Source: CAZCZZ01 sp964503335 (lineage in GTDB: Bacteria > Verrucomicrobiota > Kiritimatiellia > CAIVKH01). Taken from it: a DNA stretch of 64,000 nucleotides. The first letter of the stretch is position 1. Each line of letters begins with the position of its first letter. This document shows positions 7,493 to 16,498 of the stretch, piece by piece. The stretch covers positions 1-64,000 of the forward strand of contig CAZCZZ010000013.1 of the NCBI GenBank assembly GCA_964503335.1. Direction: 5' to 3'. The position numbers were made by a program, and so were the translations under genes. The notes below the pieces were generated by a model. It was not told the DNA's origin. It made no database searches and was given only the letters and a program-made list of their open reading frames with translations.

Positions 7493-9329
7493 GCCGGGTT
7501 GTATCTCGTGCCAAACGTAACTCAATCCTAAACTGCGCGCCACCGGACGCAGCATTTTCAACGCTCAGTCTCCCGCCATAGGCCTCAAGGATCGATCGGC
7601 TGATCGCGAGCCCCATGCCGAGGCCATGTTGCTTGGTCGTGAAGAAGGGTCGAAAGATGTCCGGAAGGATCGCGGCGGGAACACCCGGGCCCGTATCACG
7701 AACCACCGCACAAGCGACACCCCTGCCGCAAGATGTTTCAATCGTGAGCGTTCTTGTCTCCGCGGGCTGATCGCGCATGGCATCCATCGCATTCACCATG
7801 AGGTTGAGCAACACCTGCTGGATTTCGACACGGTTGGCAAGGGCAAGCGGCAAGTCCGGCGCATGGACGGTCACCAGGTCCACGTTGCGACCGATTCGCT
7901 CGCTGTGGAGCAACCTCGCCGCGTCGCGGACAAGCTCATTCAAATCAACCGGCTCCGCGTCGACATGCTCCCTCTTCTGCACGAGCGCGCGCAGTCGATG
8001 GATCACTTCGCCGGCCCTCTTGTCGTCGGCGACAATGTCATCAAGAATATCGCGGATCTCACCCATGTTGACATCTGGCGCCGCGAGGAAACGTCGCGCT
8101 GCCTGTGCGTTGCTGAGGATCGCGGCCAGCGGCTGGTTCAACTCATGCGCCATGGACGCGGCAAGCTCACCCATGGTGGACACGCGTGTCACGTGTGCCA
8201 GTTCCCGACGCAAGCCGTCCGCTTCAAACTGGGCGCGCTTGCGCTCGGTGACGTCAATCACCACGCCGCGCATCAAGGTGCCGTTTGTCTCCGCCAAGCC
8301 TTTCGCCACGCGCCCGCGCGCGGCGATCCAGCGCTCCGGCCCGCCGGCGGAACGAATGCGATACTCCGCCTCGTAGTCCTCGCCGGTCGACAGGGAATGC
8401 TCAACGCCCTTCCGGACCGTGTCACGATCATCGGGATGTACGGTTTCCTCAAAGCGGGCAAAGTTCAGGGGCTCGTCCGGCAGAACACCAAACAAGGAAC
8501 GGGCGCCGGCATTCGCCCAGAGATCGTCCCGCCCCACATCCCACACCCAGAACCCCAGCGTGGCTGCGCGCGCTGCAAGATCGATCTTCTGCTCGCTCTC
8601 GCGCAACTGGTCCGCAAGTTGCACGGCCCGAAAGACGTCGAGGCTCAATTCAAGTCCCATGGCGAGCAACAGGGCAAGAAACGGGAAGATGAAGAAGAAT
8701 GGCGTGTGCAGATGACCAGCCTCGACCATCAACGCATAGGTCCGCGATCCCAGCTGCGAGAACACGATGCTGCCCCCCACCATGAAGGCGCGGCGACGAT
8801 CCCCCTGGCGCCACGCGCCTATCGATGCGTCCACCACGAAGACCAGCAGCAGGAGTACAGCAAGCACCTCGCCGATCGTCAGCACTCCGTTCTCCATCGT
8901 GGCGAGCGTGATCTCTACACCACCGAACGTATGGATCGTGCGAATGGCCGAGGCGTACCGGATCGTCATGTGGGACGGAACAAGCATGTTGGCCACGGCG
9001 ACAGCGGTCATGAGCGCCACAGTCACAACGGCCAGACTCTTTCGCCCCGTGCCGAAGAAGTTCCACGTGAACCCGGCGAGCGAGATGACCATCAGCCAAA
9101 GCGGCAACTCCGCAAACAACATCAACTGCTGATAGGTCTGAAGGTCGCGCGTAAAGAGGAGGACCAACTCGATGCTGCCTGTCACGGCCACGGCGGTTGC
9201 GCTCAGCGTGAAAAAGGCGTGCGCCGCGCGAGCCCGTGCGCGGAGTCGCAGCGCAATCTGCGCGTGGATGATCCCCAGGGTCAAACACGCAGCAATAGCC
9301 ATGGGCCACGAGATGGTGATCCAGTTCAC
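7485..9329 (-). CDS. Membrane histidine kinase with PAS domain (NtrB/FixL-like)
   Basis: About 614 aa from a GTG at 9329. An ATG at 9302 is an alternative; neither has a clear Shine-Dalgarno site. Six to seven hydrophobic segments form the N-terminal membrane sensor. A PAS domain follows (LGFWVWDVG through RGVVIDVTERKRAQ). The dimerisation/H-box is MAHELNQPLAAIL (near residue 395) and the ATPase domain shows the N box (NLMVNAMDAM), DTGPGVP and GLGMGLAISRS. It should autophosphorylate and pass phosphate to the FixJ-like partner that overlaps its 3' end. The input signal is not evident. Confidence 0.9.
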   Translation of the reverse strand: MNWITISWPMAIAACLTLGIIHAQIALRLRARARAAHAFFTLSATAVAVTGSIELVLLFTRDLQTYQQLMLFAELPLWLMVISLAGFTWNFFGTGRKSLAVVTVALMTAVAVANMLVPSHMTIRYASAIRTIHTFGGVEITLATMENGVLTIGEVLAVLLLLVFVVDASIGAWRQGDRRRAFMVGGSIVFSQLGSRTYALMVEAGHLHTPFFFIFPFLALLLAMGLELSLDVFRAVQLADQLRESEQKIDLAARAATLGFWVWDVGRDDLWANAGARSLFGVLPDEPLNFARFEETVHPDDRDTVRKGVEHSLSTGEDYEAEYRIRSAGGPERWIAARGRVAKGLAETNGTLMRGVVIDVTERKRAQFEADGLRRELAHVTRVSTMGELAASMAHELNQPLAAILSNAQAARRFLAAPDVNMGEIRDILDDIVADDKRAGEVIHRLRALVQKREHVDAEPVDLNELVRDAARLLHSERIGRNVDLVTVHAPDLPLALANRVEIQQVLLNLMVNAMDAMRDQPAETRTLTIETSCGRGVACAVVRDTGPGVPAAILPDIFRPFFTTKQHGLGMGLAISRSILEAYGGRLSVENAASGGAQFRIELRLARDTTRHG

Positions 9330-9431
9330 ATCGCAGAACGTAGAGAACGAACACGCTGGAAGCAACGCGCAAGGCGGCGCGACATCCGCTTGTGCCGCGC
9401 ATCCGGGCAGACTATTCTCAAACGGAAATTG

Positions 9432-9593
9432 ATGCAGAATCACTTGAAAGAAATCATCTATCGCCTTGCGGACCGGGGCATCGATTTCATTATAGGCGGT
9501 GGCGTTGCCGCAGTTTTGCACGGGGTGGAACGAGTCACCATGGATCTGGATATCGCGGAACTGCGTGCAATCTTGAAAAAGCCGAATGAATAG
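9432..9593 (+). pseudogene. Internally deleted nucleotidyltransferase remnant
   Basis: This encodes only 53 aa: IGGGVAAVLHGVERVTMDLD resembles the start of the DUF6036/MNT-type nucleotidyltransferase fold (Gly motif and DxD metal ligands), but it is followed at once by ELRAILKKPNE. That ending is what the C-terminus of such proteins usually looks like (DIxELRxIL). The roughly 100-140 residues normally in between are missing, so an internal deletion between the two similar DxDI segments is inferred. It starts 102 bases from the divergent histidine kinase. Confidence 0.6.
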
Positions 9594-9786
9594 GTCCAAA
9601 CGAGTTACCCCTCTGGCCCAAACGCCTGAAGAGATTGCCGAAGTCTTGAAGCACAGCAGCCCGGCGGATTTTGACGGTCACACGGAATTCCGTCGCCTCA
9701 CTGCTGCACAGCGCCTTGACTGGCTCGCCCAGGCGGCAGCCTTTGTTTACGAATTCAAGGGCACCGCGCGCTGCGCGCGGAGGTAA
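9586..9786 (+). CDS. Small protein downstream of the nucleotidyltransferase remnant
   Basis: This encodes 66 aa and overlaps the remnant by eight bases. The segment LTAAQRLDWLAQAAAFVYEFKG resembles short helical proteins that commonly follow nucleotidyltransferase genes in toxin-antitoxin-like pairs. Family membership is an inference from pattern only. With its partner damaged it may be non-functional. Confidence 0.45.
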   Translation: MNRSKRVTPLAQTPEEIAEVLKHSSPADFDGHTEFRRLTAAQRLDWLAQAAAFVYEFKGTARCARR

Positions 9787-9796
9787 CCCCGGGCGC

Positions 9797-12040
9797 ATGT
9801 TCTCCCGAGCTTTAAGAAGATGCCTCGCGATGGCCACGGTGGCGCTGATCGTGGCGAGCTGCTCAAAGCCCCCGACCATGGTCTCGGCACCGGCCATTAT
9901 CGACAGTCGCCTCAAGGCTGTGTCCGCCGTGCCATCGCCCGACGCGCAAGTGTGCGCAGGTTGTCATCCGAAGGAAGTGGAAGCGTGGAAAGGGTCCCAG
10001 CACGCCAACGCCAACCGGCTCCTGGAGGCGCGCCTGGATCAGGTCGCATTTTCCCCGGAGCGCACACTGGTCCACGGCTCGTTCAAAACCACGACGCGGA
10101 TGCGCGACGGCAACTTTGAGTTCGTGACCGTGGGTCCGGGAAGCACGACGAGGGTTTATCGCGCCGAAGCGGCGATCGGCATCACCCCGCTCGTGCAATA
10201 CCTCGTCCCCTTCCCCGGCGGGCGCTTGCAGACTGTCGATGTCTCCTACGATCCGCGCAGCAACGAATGGTTCAACGCCTTCGGCGCAGAGGACCGCCAG
10301 CCGCACGAATGGGGCTATTGGACCAATCGCAGCATGAACTGGAACACCCAGTGCGCGTTCTGCCACATGACCGGGTTCGAGAAGAACTACGATCCCGTGT
10401 CGGATAGCTATGCATCGACGTGGGACGCGATGGGGATCTCGTGTGCGCAGTGCCATGTGGTCAGTAATCAGTTATCAGTGACCAGTAATCAGTGTCCATT
10501 AGTCGCCCCAGCTTCCAACCATCAACCATCAACCATCAACCCTTTCCCCTATCTCGACAACTGCGCCTCCTGTCACGCCCGGCGCGAGCAAATGACCGAT
10601 ACCTACAAGCCGGGCGACGACTTCCACGATCATTTCCGCCTCACGCTGGCGGACAATCCGGCGACGTTCTATCCCGACGGACAAATCCGCGACGAGGACT
10701 ACGAGTACAATTCCTTTATGACGAGCCGCATGGGGCACAAGGGCGTCACCTGCCTCGATTGTCACGACCCGCATTCCTACAAGCTCAAGGCCCCCGCAGA
10801 GAACAATGCGCTCTGCCTGTCATGCCACATCGCTCCCGGCCAGCGAGGTGCGAGCGTCATTGATTTTGTCACGCACAGCCATCACTCGCTCACAAACAAG
10901 GGTTCGACTTGTGTTGAGTGCCACATGCCCCACGGGACCTACATGGTGCGGGACAACCGGCGCGACCACGGCTTCACGAGTCCCGATCCTCAACTCACGA
11001 AGGAGCTGGGTATTCCCAACGCATGCACCAAATGCCATTTGGACAAACCGGTGGAGTGGTCGATCGACTGGGTGAATCAGTGGTACGGCGCGGAAAAGAT
11101 GGAACAGCGTCGAAGTCGGCAGCGCGCCCGCGTCATCGCGCGAGCACAGGCCGGCGATGACTCGAATGTCTCCAATCTCCTTGCCATGGCCCGCTCGGAG
11201 GAAATCATCTCCTGGCAGGCCACGCTGCTGACCTTGCTGCGGCCGTGGGCGGCACAACCGGAGGTCACTTCGTTTCTTCGCGAGTCGCTGACGAACGGAC
11301 ACCCGCTGATCCGCTCCGCCGCAGTGAACGCCCTGCACAGAACGCCCGGATCGTATGACGTCCTCACGCCACTGCGCCGCGATCCGTCGCGCTTGGTCCG
11401 GATGGATGCGGCGTGGGCCACGCTCAATCCGATCGAGAACGATCCTGCCAGCATGGCAGAACTCGTCCAGTACTTGAACACCGTCAGCGACCAGCCCGCC
11501 GGTGCGATCCGGCAGGGACAAAAGGCGCTGGCCGAGGACAAGCCGGCGCTGGCTGAATCGTGGATGCGCAAGGCCGCGGCCTGGGATCCGTCCGCCGTCC
11601 CCTTCTCCCTGCTCGGACAGGTGCTGCACGAGAACGGAAAGACCGCCGAGGCGGAGACCCTGTTCGTCAAGGCGGCAGCGTACGATCCCGCCAATGCGGA
11701 ATACCTGCACATGCTGGCGCTCTTTTATGGCGAGACTGAGCGACTTCCGGACGCAGTAGTCCAACTGGAGAAAGCCGTGACCATCGATCCGGGCTTCGGT
11801 CGCGCGTGGTACAACCTCGGCCTCGTCCACGCCGAAATGCAAAACCTTCCCGAGGCGCTCAAGGCCCTGCAGCGTGCAGAATCCCTCATGCTCCAAAGCC
11901 CCGAACCCGCATACGCCGCCGCCACCATCCATGCTCGCATGGGCGACTCAACTGCCGCCCGCGCCGCAGCCCATCGAGCCCTGCAAATCGCCCCGGGCTA
12001 CCAGCCCGCGATCGAATTGCTGTCGCAACTCCCGCCATAA
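9797..12040 (+). CDS. Eight-haem cytochrome c lipoprotein with C-terminal TPR domain
   Basis: The protein is 747 aa. The ATG at 9797 gives a signal peptide with lipobox (LIVASC). Eight CxxCH haem sites are visible: CAGCH, CAFCH, CAQCH, CASCH, CLDCH, CLSCH, CVECH and CTKCH, the first near residue 53. A HEAT-like helical stretch and about four TPR units follow (from about residue 560). Such proteins are extracytoplasmic electron carriers. The partner and redox reaction are unknown. Between the third and fourth haem sites the reading frame runs through an inserted short-period repeat (10460-10540), adding about 27 unusual residues. Confidence 0.88.
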   Translation: MFSRALRRCLAMATVALIVASCSKPPTMVSAPAIIDSRLKAVSAVPSPDAQVCAGCHPKEVEAWKGSQHANANRLLEARLDQVAFSPERTLVHGSFKTTTRMRDGNFEFVTVGPGSTTRVYRAEAAIGITPLVQYLVPFPGGRLQTVDVSYDPRSNEWFNAFGAEDRQPHEWGYWTNRSMNWNTQCAFCHMTGFEKNYDPVSDSYASTWDAMGISCAQCHVVSNQLSVTSNQCPLVAPASNHQPSTINPFPYLDNCASCHARREQMTDTYKPGDDFHDHFRLTLADNPATFYPDGQIRDEDYEYNSFMTSRMGHKGVTCLDCHDPHSYKLKAPAENNALCLSCHIAPGQRGASVIDFVTHSHHSLTNKGSTCVECHMPHGTYMVRDNRRDHGFTSPDPQLTKELGIPNACTKCHLDKPVEWSIDWVNQWYGAEKMEQRRSRQRARVIARAQAGDDSNVSNLLAMARSEEIISWQATLLTLLRPWAAQPEVTSFLRESLTNGHPLIRSAAVNALHRTPGSYDVLTPLRRDPSRLVRMDAAWATLNPIENDPASMAELVQYLNTVSDQPAGAIRQGQKALAEDKPALAESWMRKAAAWDPSAVPFSLLGQVLHENGKTAEAETLFVKAAAYDPANAEYLHMLALFYGETERLPDAVVQLEKAVTIDPGFGRAWYNLGLVHAEMQNLPEALKALQRAESLMLQSPEPAYAAATIHARMGDSTAARAAAHRALQIAPGYQPAIELLSQLPP
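10460..10540. repeat. Seven-base-period repeats inside the cytochrome gene
   Basis: Heptads of TCAGTNA type run from 10460 to about 10495, then AACCATC heptads from about 10517 to 10540. The stretch is in frame and encodes SNQLSVTSNQ and SNHQPSTINP between haem sites three and four. The same heptad style otherwise occurs only between genes in this window. Confidence 0.8.
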
Positions 12041-12050
12041 CTCGGACGAA

Positions 12051-12473
12051 CTACGCACGCCGCTTACGTTTCACACGGGGCTTCGGATAAACCACCGGAC
12101 ACGACTTCTTCAGCCACGCCGCGTAGCCGGCCTCGGTGATCTCGCCCGCCGCGAGGGCAAGGGTTTGGAGGATGACCTCCTCTTCGGAAACGTCTAGTTC
12201 GATGCCATTCGCACCCAGGAAAATATAGGCGACCATGAAACCGGCACGCTTGTTGCCGTCAAGGAATGGGTGATTCTTGACGATTCCAAAGGCATACGAA
12301 GCTGCGAGATCGAAGAGTGTCGGTTGACCGTAAGCGAAGAGTTGCATCGGCCTGCCGAGTGCAGAATCCAAGAGACCTTCGTCCCTGATTCCGGAAAGGC
12401 CGCCGAAGCGAGACAGCAACTCGTCCTGCGTTGACAAGACAACTTCGCGTGTGACCCAGATCGGCTCTGTCAC
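12051..12473 (-). CDS. doc: Doc-type toxin of the Fic/Doc family
   Basis: The protein is 140 aa. The Fic/Doc core HPFLDGNKRAG (68-78) matches the Doc subtype, which phosphorylates elongation factor Tu in the characterised phage P1 system (family knowledge). The N-terminal LSRFGGLSGIRDEGLLDSAL pattern is also typical of Doc. Its start overlaps the antitoxin stop by ATGA. It is convergent with the cytochrome gene with only 10 bases between stops. Confidence 0.92.
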   Translation of the reverse strand: MTEPIWVTREVVLSTQDELLSRFGGLSGIRDEGLLDSALGRPMQLFAYGQPTLFDLAASYAFGIVKNHPFLDGNKRAGFMVAYIFLGANGIELDVSEEEVILQTLALAAGEITEAGYAAWLKKSCPVVYPKPRVKRKRRA

Positions 12474-12700
12474 TTGGCCAACTCGCGCAGCGCGTTCCTG
12501 TAGCGCCTCATGCCCCGCTCTGCGATCTTCATCATGTCATCGAACCCCTTCCTCTCCGGTGTTACCCGGAGTGAGGACTCGGGTGCTTCGGTCAGGTAGA
12601 GTGTGTCGCCCTCTTTGACTTTCATCGCCTCAAGTGCCGACTTGGGCAGAATGATTCCGTAGGAGTTGCCGATTTTTCGAATTTTGGTTTCCATCGTCAT
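12470..12700 (-). CDS. AbrB/MazE-type antitoxin
   Basis: 76 aa from the ATG at 12700 (a second ATG at 12694 is possible). The SpoVT/AbrB swapped-hairpin domain is clear: KIRKIGNSYGIILPKSALEA then VKEGDTLYL. The C-terminal helix probably neutralises the overlapping Doc toxin. No Shine-Dalgarno sequence precedes either ATG, and the predicted transcription start is at or beside the first ATG, so the message may be leaderless. It should repress its own promoter through the inverted repeat at 12710-12725. Confidence 0.9.
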   Translation of the reverse strand: MTMETKIRKIGNSYGIILPKSALEAMKVKEGDTLYLTEAPESSLRVTPERKGFDDMMKIAERGMRRYRNALRELAK

Positions 12701-12706
12701 GTTATA

Positions 12707-12735
12707 ACTATCGTAACAACACGATGGTTTGTCAA
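12707..12735 (-). promoter_or_regulatory. Toxin-antitoxin promoter with operator-like inverted repeat
   Basis: On the minus strand the -35 box TTGACA (12730-12735) and the -10 box GATAGT (12707-12712) are 17 bases apart. ATCGT and ACGAT form an inverted repeat across the spacer (12710-12725), a likely site for autorepression by the AbrB-type antitoxin. The expected start point is near 12700, the antitoxin ATG. Confidence 0.6.
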
Positions 12736-13535
12736 GGCGGGAGGATCTGCCGCACATCGCCGGAGGTGCCGGATGGCCCGAGGATCGTTGTGCTAAGCAG
12801 GTAGACCTCGCCCTGCTCATCCATCCCGAAACCCTTTACATACCTGTTGATGCGACCACCCGACGGCGCAAGCCAGAACTCAAACCGCTCCCAGATGCCG
12901 GGCCGCGTTTCCGAAAGGTAATAGAGTGCGCCGTCCGGGACGCCGAACGCGGTGCTGAAGTCGCCGAAGACGTAGCCGCCTTGCAGCGACGGATAATCGC
13001 CGCCGCGGTACACGAATCCGCCGATGATGGAAATGCCGAGCGGACCGTGCGGGTACTCGTGGATCGGGAAATCGAGCGACGGGATATTGACGCCGACGGT
13101 CTGCGCCACCGCCGGATCGAATGCGTGATTCCCTTCCAGGATGCGCCAGCCATAGTTGCCTCCCTTCCGCACGATATTGATCTCCTCCCAGATGTTCTGG
13201 CCGACGTCCGCGACCCACAGGTTCGTGCCGTCAAACGATGCGCGATAGGGATTGCGGAAGCCGAAGGCGTAGATCTCCTCGCGCGCACCCACGACGCCCA
13301 CCAGCGGGTTGTCAGGCGGGATCGCGTAGGGCGACACACCGTTCACGTCGATGCGCAGGATCTTGCCGAGCAAGTTGCTGATGTTCTGCCCGTTCCCGAA
13401 CGCGCCATGCACATCGCCCGCCCCTCCTCCGTCACCCGTCGCAATGTAGAGATATCCATCAGGCCCGAACGCCAGCCATCCGCCGTTGTGATTCGACTGG
13501 GGCTGGTCGAACCGGAGGATGATCTGCCCGCTCGC
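12732..13535 (-). CDS. Glucose/sorbosone dehydrogenase-like beta-propeller, C-terminal part
   Basis: This is the last 267 residues of a larger protein; the 5' end is lost in the gap at 13536. SNHNGGWLAFGPDGYLYIATGDGG and FGFRNPYRASFD are characteristic of the PQQ-dependent glucose/sorbosone dehydrogenase family. It is normally a six-bladed propeller in the periplasm or outside the cell that oxidises sugars with PQQ. Whether this member binds PQQ cannot be judged from the fragment. It is not fused to cimA: the two only happen to share a frame across the 100-N placeholder. Confidence 0.8.
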   Translation of the reverse strand, partial: ASGQIILRFDQPQSNHNGGWLAFGPDGYLYIATGDGGGAGDVHGAFGNGQNISNLLGKILRIDVNGVSPYAIPPDNPLVGVVGAREEIYAFGFRNPYRASFDGTNLWVADVGQNIWEEINIVRKGGNYGWRILEGNHAFDPAVAQTVGVNIPSLDFPIHEYPHGPLGISIIGGFVYRGGDYPSLQGGYVFGDFSTAFGVPDGALYYLSETRPGIWERFEFWLAPSGGRINRYVKGFGMDEQGEVYLLSTTILGPSGTSGDVRQILPP

Positions 13536-13635
13536 NNNNNNNNNNNNNNNNNNNNNNNNNNNNNNNNNNNNNNNNNNNNNNNNNNNNNNNNNNNNNNNNN
13601 NNNNNNNNNNNNNNNNNNNNNNNNNNNNNNNNNNN
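13536..13635. other. Assembly gap (100 N)
   Basis: Placeholder gap between the 3' part of cimA and the 3' part of the dehydrogenase-like gene. The true distance is unknown. No matching sequence is seen at its two edges. Confidence 0.99.
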
Positions 13636-15188
13636 AGGAATAGCTTGTACTCCACGCTGTCGACGAGCGCTTCCCAAGAGGCTTCGATCAGGTTGGTCGA
13701 TACGCCGACGGTGCCCCAGGATTGTTTGCCGTCTGTGGACTCGATCAAGACGCGGGTCTTTGCGCCGGTGCCTTCCTCGGGGTCAAGGATACGCACTTGA
13801 TAGTCCACTAGGGACACGTCCTTGATGGCCGGATAGAAGCGGGTAAGCGCCTTGCGGAGCGCGTCGTTCAATGCGTCGACTGGTCCATCGCCCTCGCCTG
13901 CGGTCGATTCGTTGTCACCATTGACCGACAGCTTCACAGTGGCTTCCGCCCTGCTCGTCTCGCCCTTGTGTCGCTTCTCGACGATCACGCGATAGCCATG
14001 CAATTCAAAGAACGGCTTGTGCTTCTTCAGCACTTTCTGGATGAGCAACTTGAAGGAGGCCTCGGCTGCTTCAAACGCGTAGCCCTTCTTCTCCAACCCT
14101 TCGAGTTCACGCAGGATCTGCTTCACCTCGGGTGAATTCTTGTCGAGATCCAAACCCATCTCAACCGCCTTGAGAAAGACGTTGCTTGCGCCGGATAACT
14201 CCGAGATCAGGATGCGACGCTGATTGCCGACCGACTCCGGGTTGATGTGCTCAAAGCTCGACGCGAGTTTCCGCACGCCATCGACATGCATGCCGGCTTT
14301 GTGCGCGAAGGCGCTGTCGCCCACGAACGCCTGCTTGGTGTTCGGGCGGACATTCGCCATCTCGTAGACAAACTGTGCCACGGCTTTCAGTTGCTGCAGG
14401 CTGTCCTTGTGCATGCACTCGAAACCCATCTTGAGGACAAGGTTCGGGATGATGGATACGAGGTTGGCATTGCCGACCCGCTCTCCAAACCCGTTGATCG
14501 TGCCCTGCACATGCATTGCGCCGCATTGGATCGATTCGAGTGAATTCGCGACGCCGAGCTCGGAATCGTTGTGCGTATGGATGCCGACGTGCGGTCCAAA
14601 TGTCTTTATGACTTCGCGCGTGATTTCGCCCACTTCATGCGGAAGCGTGCCGCCGTTCGTATCGCAAAGGACAAGACGATCCGCGCCCGCATCCTTCGCC
14701 GCCTTGAGCGTCGAAAGCGCGTGTTCGGGGCTATCCTTGTAGCCGTCAAAAAAGTGCTCCGCGTCGTACACGACTTCCTTGCCATGGGACTTCAGGAAGC
14801 GAACCGTGTCACCGATCATCGCGCGATTTTCATCCTCGGTCGTTCGCAACACTTCCTTCACATGAAAACGCCAGCTCTTGCCGAAGATGGTGCAGACAGG
14901 CGTGTCTGCCTCGATCAGTGCCTTGCAGCCCGCATCGTCCTCGGCCTTCACGCCCGCGCGACGCGTGCTGCCGAATGCCGCGACCTTTGCGTGCTTCAGC
15001 TTCTCCTTCTTGATGGCATGGAAGAACTCCATGTCCTTGGGATTGGACGCGGCATAGCCGCCTTCGATGTAGTCCACGCCGAATTCATCGAGCCGCTTGG
15101 CGACAAGAATCTTGCCGACGCCGGAAAAGGAGATGCCCTCCCCCTGCGCCCCATCGCGCAACGTCGTGTCGTAGATTTCGATTCTCAT
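13636..15188 (-). CDS. cimA: (R)-citramalate synthase, 3' end missing
   Basis: 517 residues are present and the C-terminus is cut by the gap. The start TTLRDGAQ (LeuA/CimA catalytic TIM barrel), GIHTHNDSELGVANS, GTINGFGERVGNANL and the later LeuA dimer domain (VDALNDALRKAL, SWGTVGVSTNLIEASWEAL) fit CimA rather than 2-isopropylmalate synthase. CimA condenses pyruvate and acetyl-CoA to citramalate, the first step of the threonine-independent route to 2-oxobutyrate and isoleucine. An AGGAG site lies 7 bases before the ATG. It follows lysC on the same strand and may belong to the attenuated hom operon. Confidence 0.93.
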
Positions 15189-15203
15189 CGTCAGACTCCT
15201 AAA

Positions 15204-15271
15204 CCTGAGACCTGAGACCCGAAGCCTGAGTCAGAATGTCTTACTCAGGTCTCCAGTTTCAGGTTTCAGGC
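15204..15271. repeat. Inverted pair of heptad arrays between lysC and cimA
   Basis: The left array (15204-15231) is CCTGAGA-type heptads and the right array (15243-15271) is TTCAGGT-type heptads. End to end, 22 of 29 positions pair, forming a long imperfect hairpin in the 88-base space between the two genes. Confidence 0.7.
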
Positions 15272-15276
15272 TTTCG

Positions 15277-16494
15277 CTACTTCTTTCCCAGTTCAAATGC
15301 CTTGTGCAGAGCCTGCACGGCTTTGTCCGCGTCGGCTTTCTTGATCACCACGGAAATCTTGATCTCCGAGGTCGTGATCAGTTGGATATTGACGTTGTTC
15401 TTCGCGAGCGTACCGAACATGCGGGAGGCCACGCCGGAATGGCTGCGCATGCCGACGCCGACGATGCTGACCTTGGCGATGTCTTCGTCCTCAAGGATCG
15501 CTGCGGCACCGAGCTGCTTCTGCTCGCCTTCGACCACGCGACGCGTCTTCGCCAGGTCGCCCCGCGGGACCGTGAACGTGATATCCGTTTCGCCCTTTTC
15601 GCTGACGTTCTGGACGATCATGTCCACGTTGATGTTCTTGCGGGCCAGCTCCGTGAAGAGCATGGCGGCCACGCCGGGCTTGTCCTCAAGACCCTTGACG
15701 GTGACCTTGGCCTGGTTCTTGTCCGACGCCACACCACGAACGACGATATCTTCCATGTTCTTAACCTCTTCCCTCACCAACGTTCCGGGTTTCTCCACAA
15801 AGCTCGACATCACTTCCAGAACCACACCGTGGTTCTTGGCAAACTCCACCGCACGCGACTGCAGGACCTCGGCGCCCATGCTCGCGAGCTCCAGCATTTC
15901 GTCATACGAAATCTCGTCCACCTTGCGCGCCTCAGGCACCACGCGCGGGTTCGCCGTGTAGACGCCCTCGACATCCTTCAGGATCTGGCAGCGGTCCGCC
16001 TTGATCGCGGCGGCGAGTGCCACCGCCGTCGTATCGGACCCGCCGCGACCCAGCGTCGCGATGTCCTCGCTGGGATTCAAGCCCTGGAAGCCGGCCACCA
16101 CGACGATCTTGTTCTTCTTCAAGTGGGCCAGAAGCCGCTTGGGCTTCAGCGCCTTGATCTTCGCCTTTGTATGAACGTCGTCCGTGTGGATGCCGGCTTG
16201 CGGACCGGTCATCGACACCGCGTCCGCACCCAGTGCGTGAAGAGCCATCGTTAGTATGGCCGATGAGATCTGCTCACCGGTCGCCATCAACGCATCCATC
16301 TCGCGCTCGTTCGGTTCGGCATGAACCTTCTTCGCGAGATCGATGAGATCGTCCGTCGTGTCGCCCATCGCGCTGACGACCACGACAACCTTGTTGCCCG
16401 CATCGCGGGTCTTGAGGATTCGCTGCGCCACGCGGCGCATGCAATCCACGTCGGCAACAGAACTGCCGCCATATTTTTGTACGATTACACCCAT
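15277..16494 (-). CDS. lysC: Aspartate kinase
   Basis: About 405 aa. The ATG at 16494 is preceded by AGGAGA, which lies in the last codons of the gene before it. KYGGSSVA is the ATP/aspartate signature. GFQGLNPSEDIATLGRGGSDTTA and a pair of C-terminal ACT domains follow (MLFTELARKNINVDMI; FGTLAKNNVNIQLITTSEIKIS). It phosphorylates aspartate, the committed step to Lys, Thr, Met and Ile. ACT domains indicate feedback control by Lys and/or Thr. It is four bases downstream of the ApgM-like gene in the hom operon. Confidence 0.95.
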   Translation of the reverse strand: MGVIVQKYGGSSVADVDCMRRVAQRILKTRDAGNKVVVVVSAMGDTTDDLIDLAKKVHAEPNEREMDALMATGEQISSAILTMALHALGADAVSMTGPQAGIHTDDVHTKAKIKALKPKRLLAHLKKNKIVVVAGFQGLNPSEDIATLGRGGSDTTAVALAAAIKADRCQILKDVEGVYTANPRVVPEARKVDEISYDEMLELASMGAEVLQSRAVEFAKNHGVVLEVMSSFVEKPGTLVREEVKNMEDIVVRGVASDKNQAKVTVKGLEDKPGVAAMLFTELARKNINVDMIVQNVSEKGETDITFTVPRGDLAKTRRVVEGEQKQLGAAAILEDEDIAKVSIVGVGMRSHSGVASRMFGTLAKNNVNIQLITTSEIKISVVIKKADADKAVQALHKAFELGKK

Positions 16495-16498
16495 AACG

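Noticed and set aside
12732..15188. Single 818-residue fusion of citramalate synthase and a sorbosone dehydrogenase-like protein
   Set aside because: The frame continues only because of the arbitrary 100-N placeholder at 13536-13635. The two halves belong to unrelated complete families.
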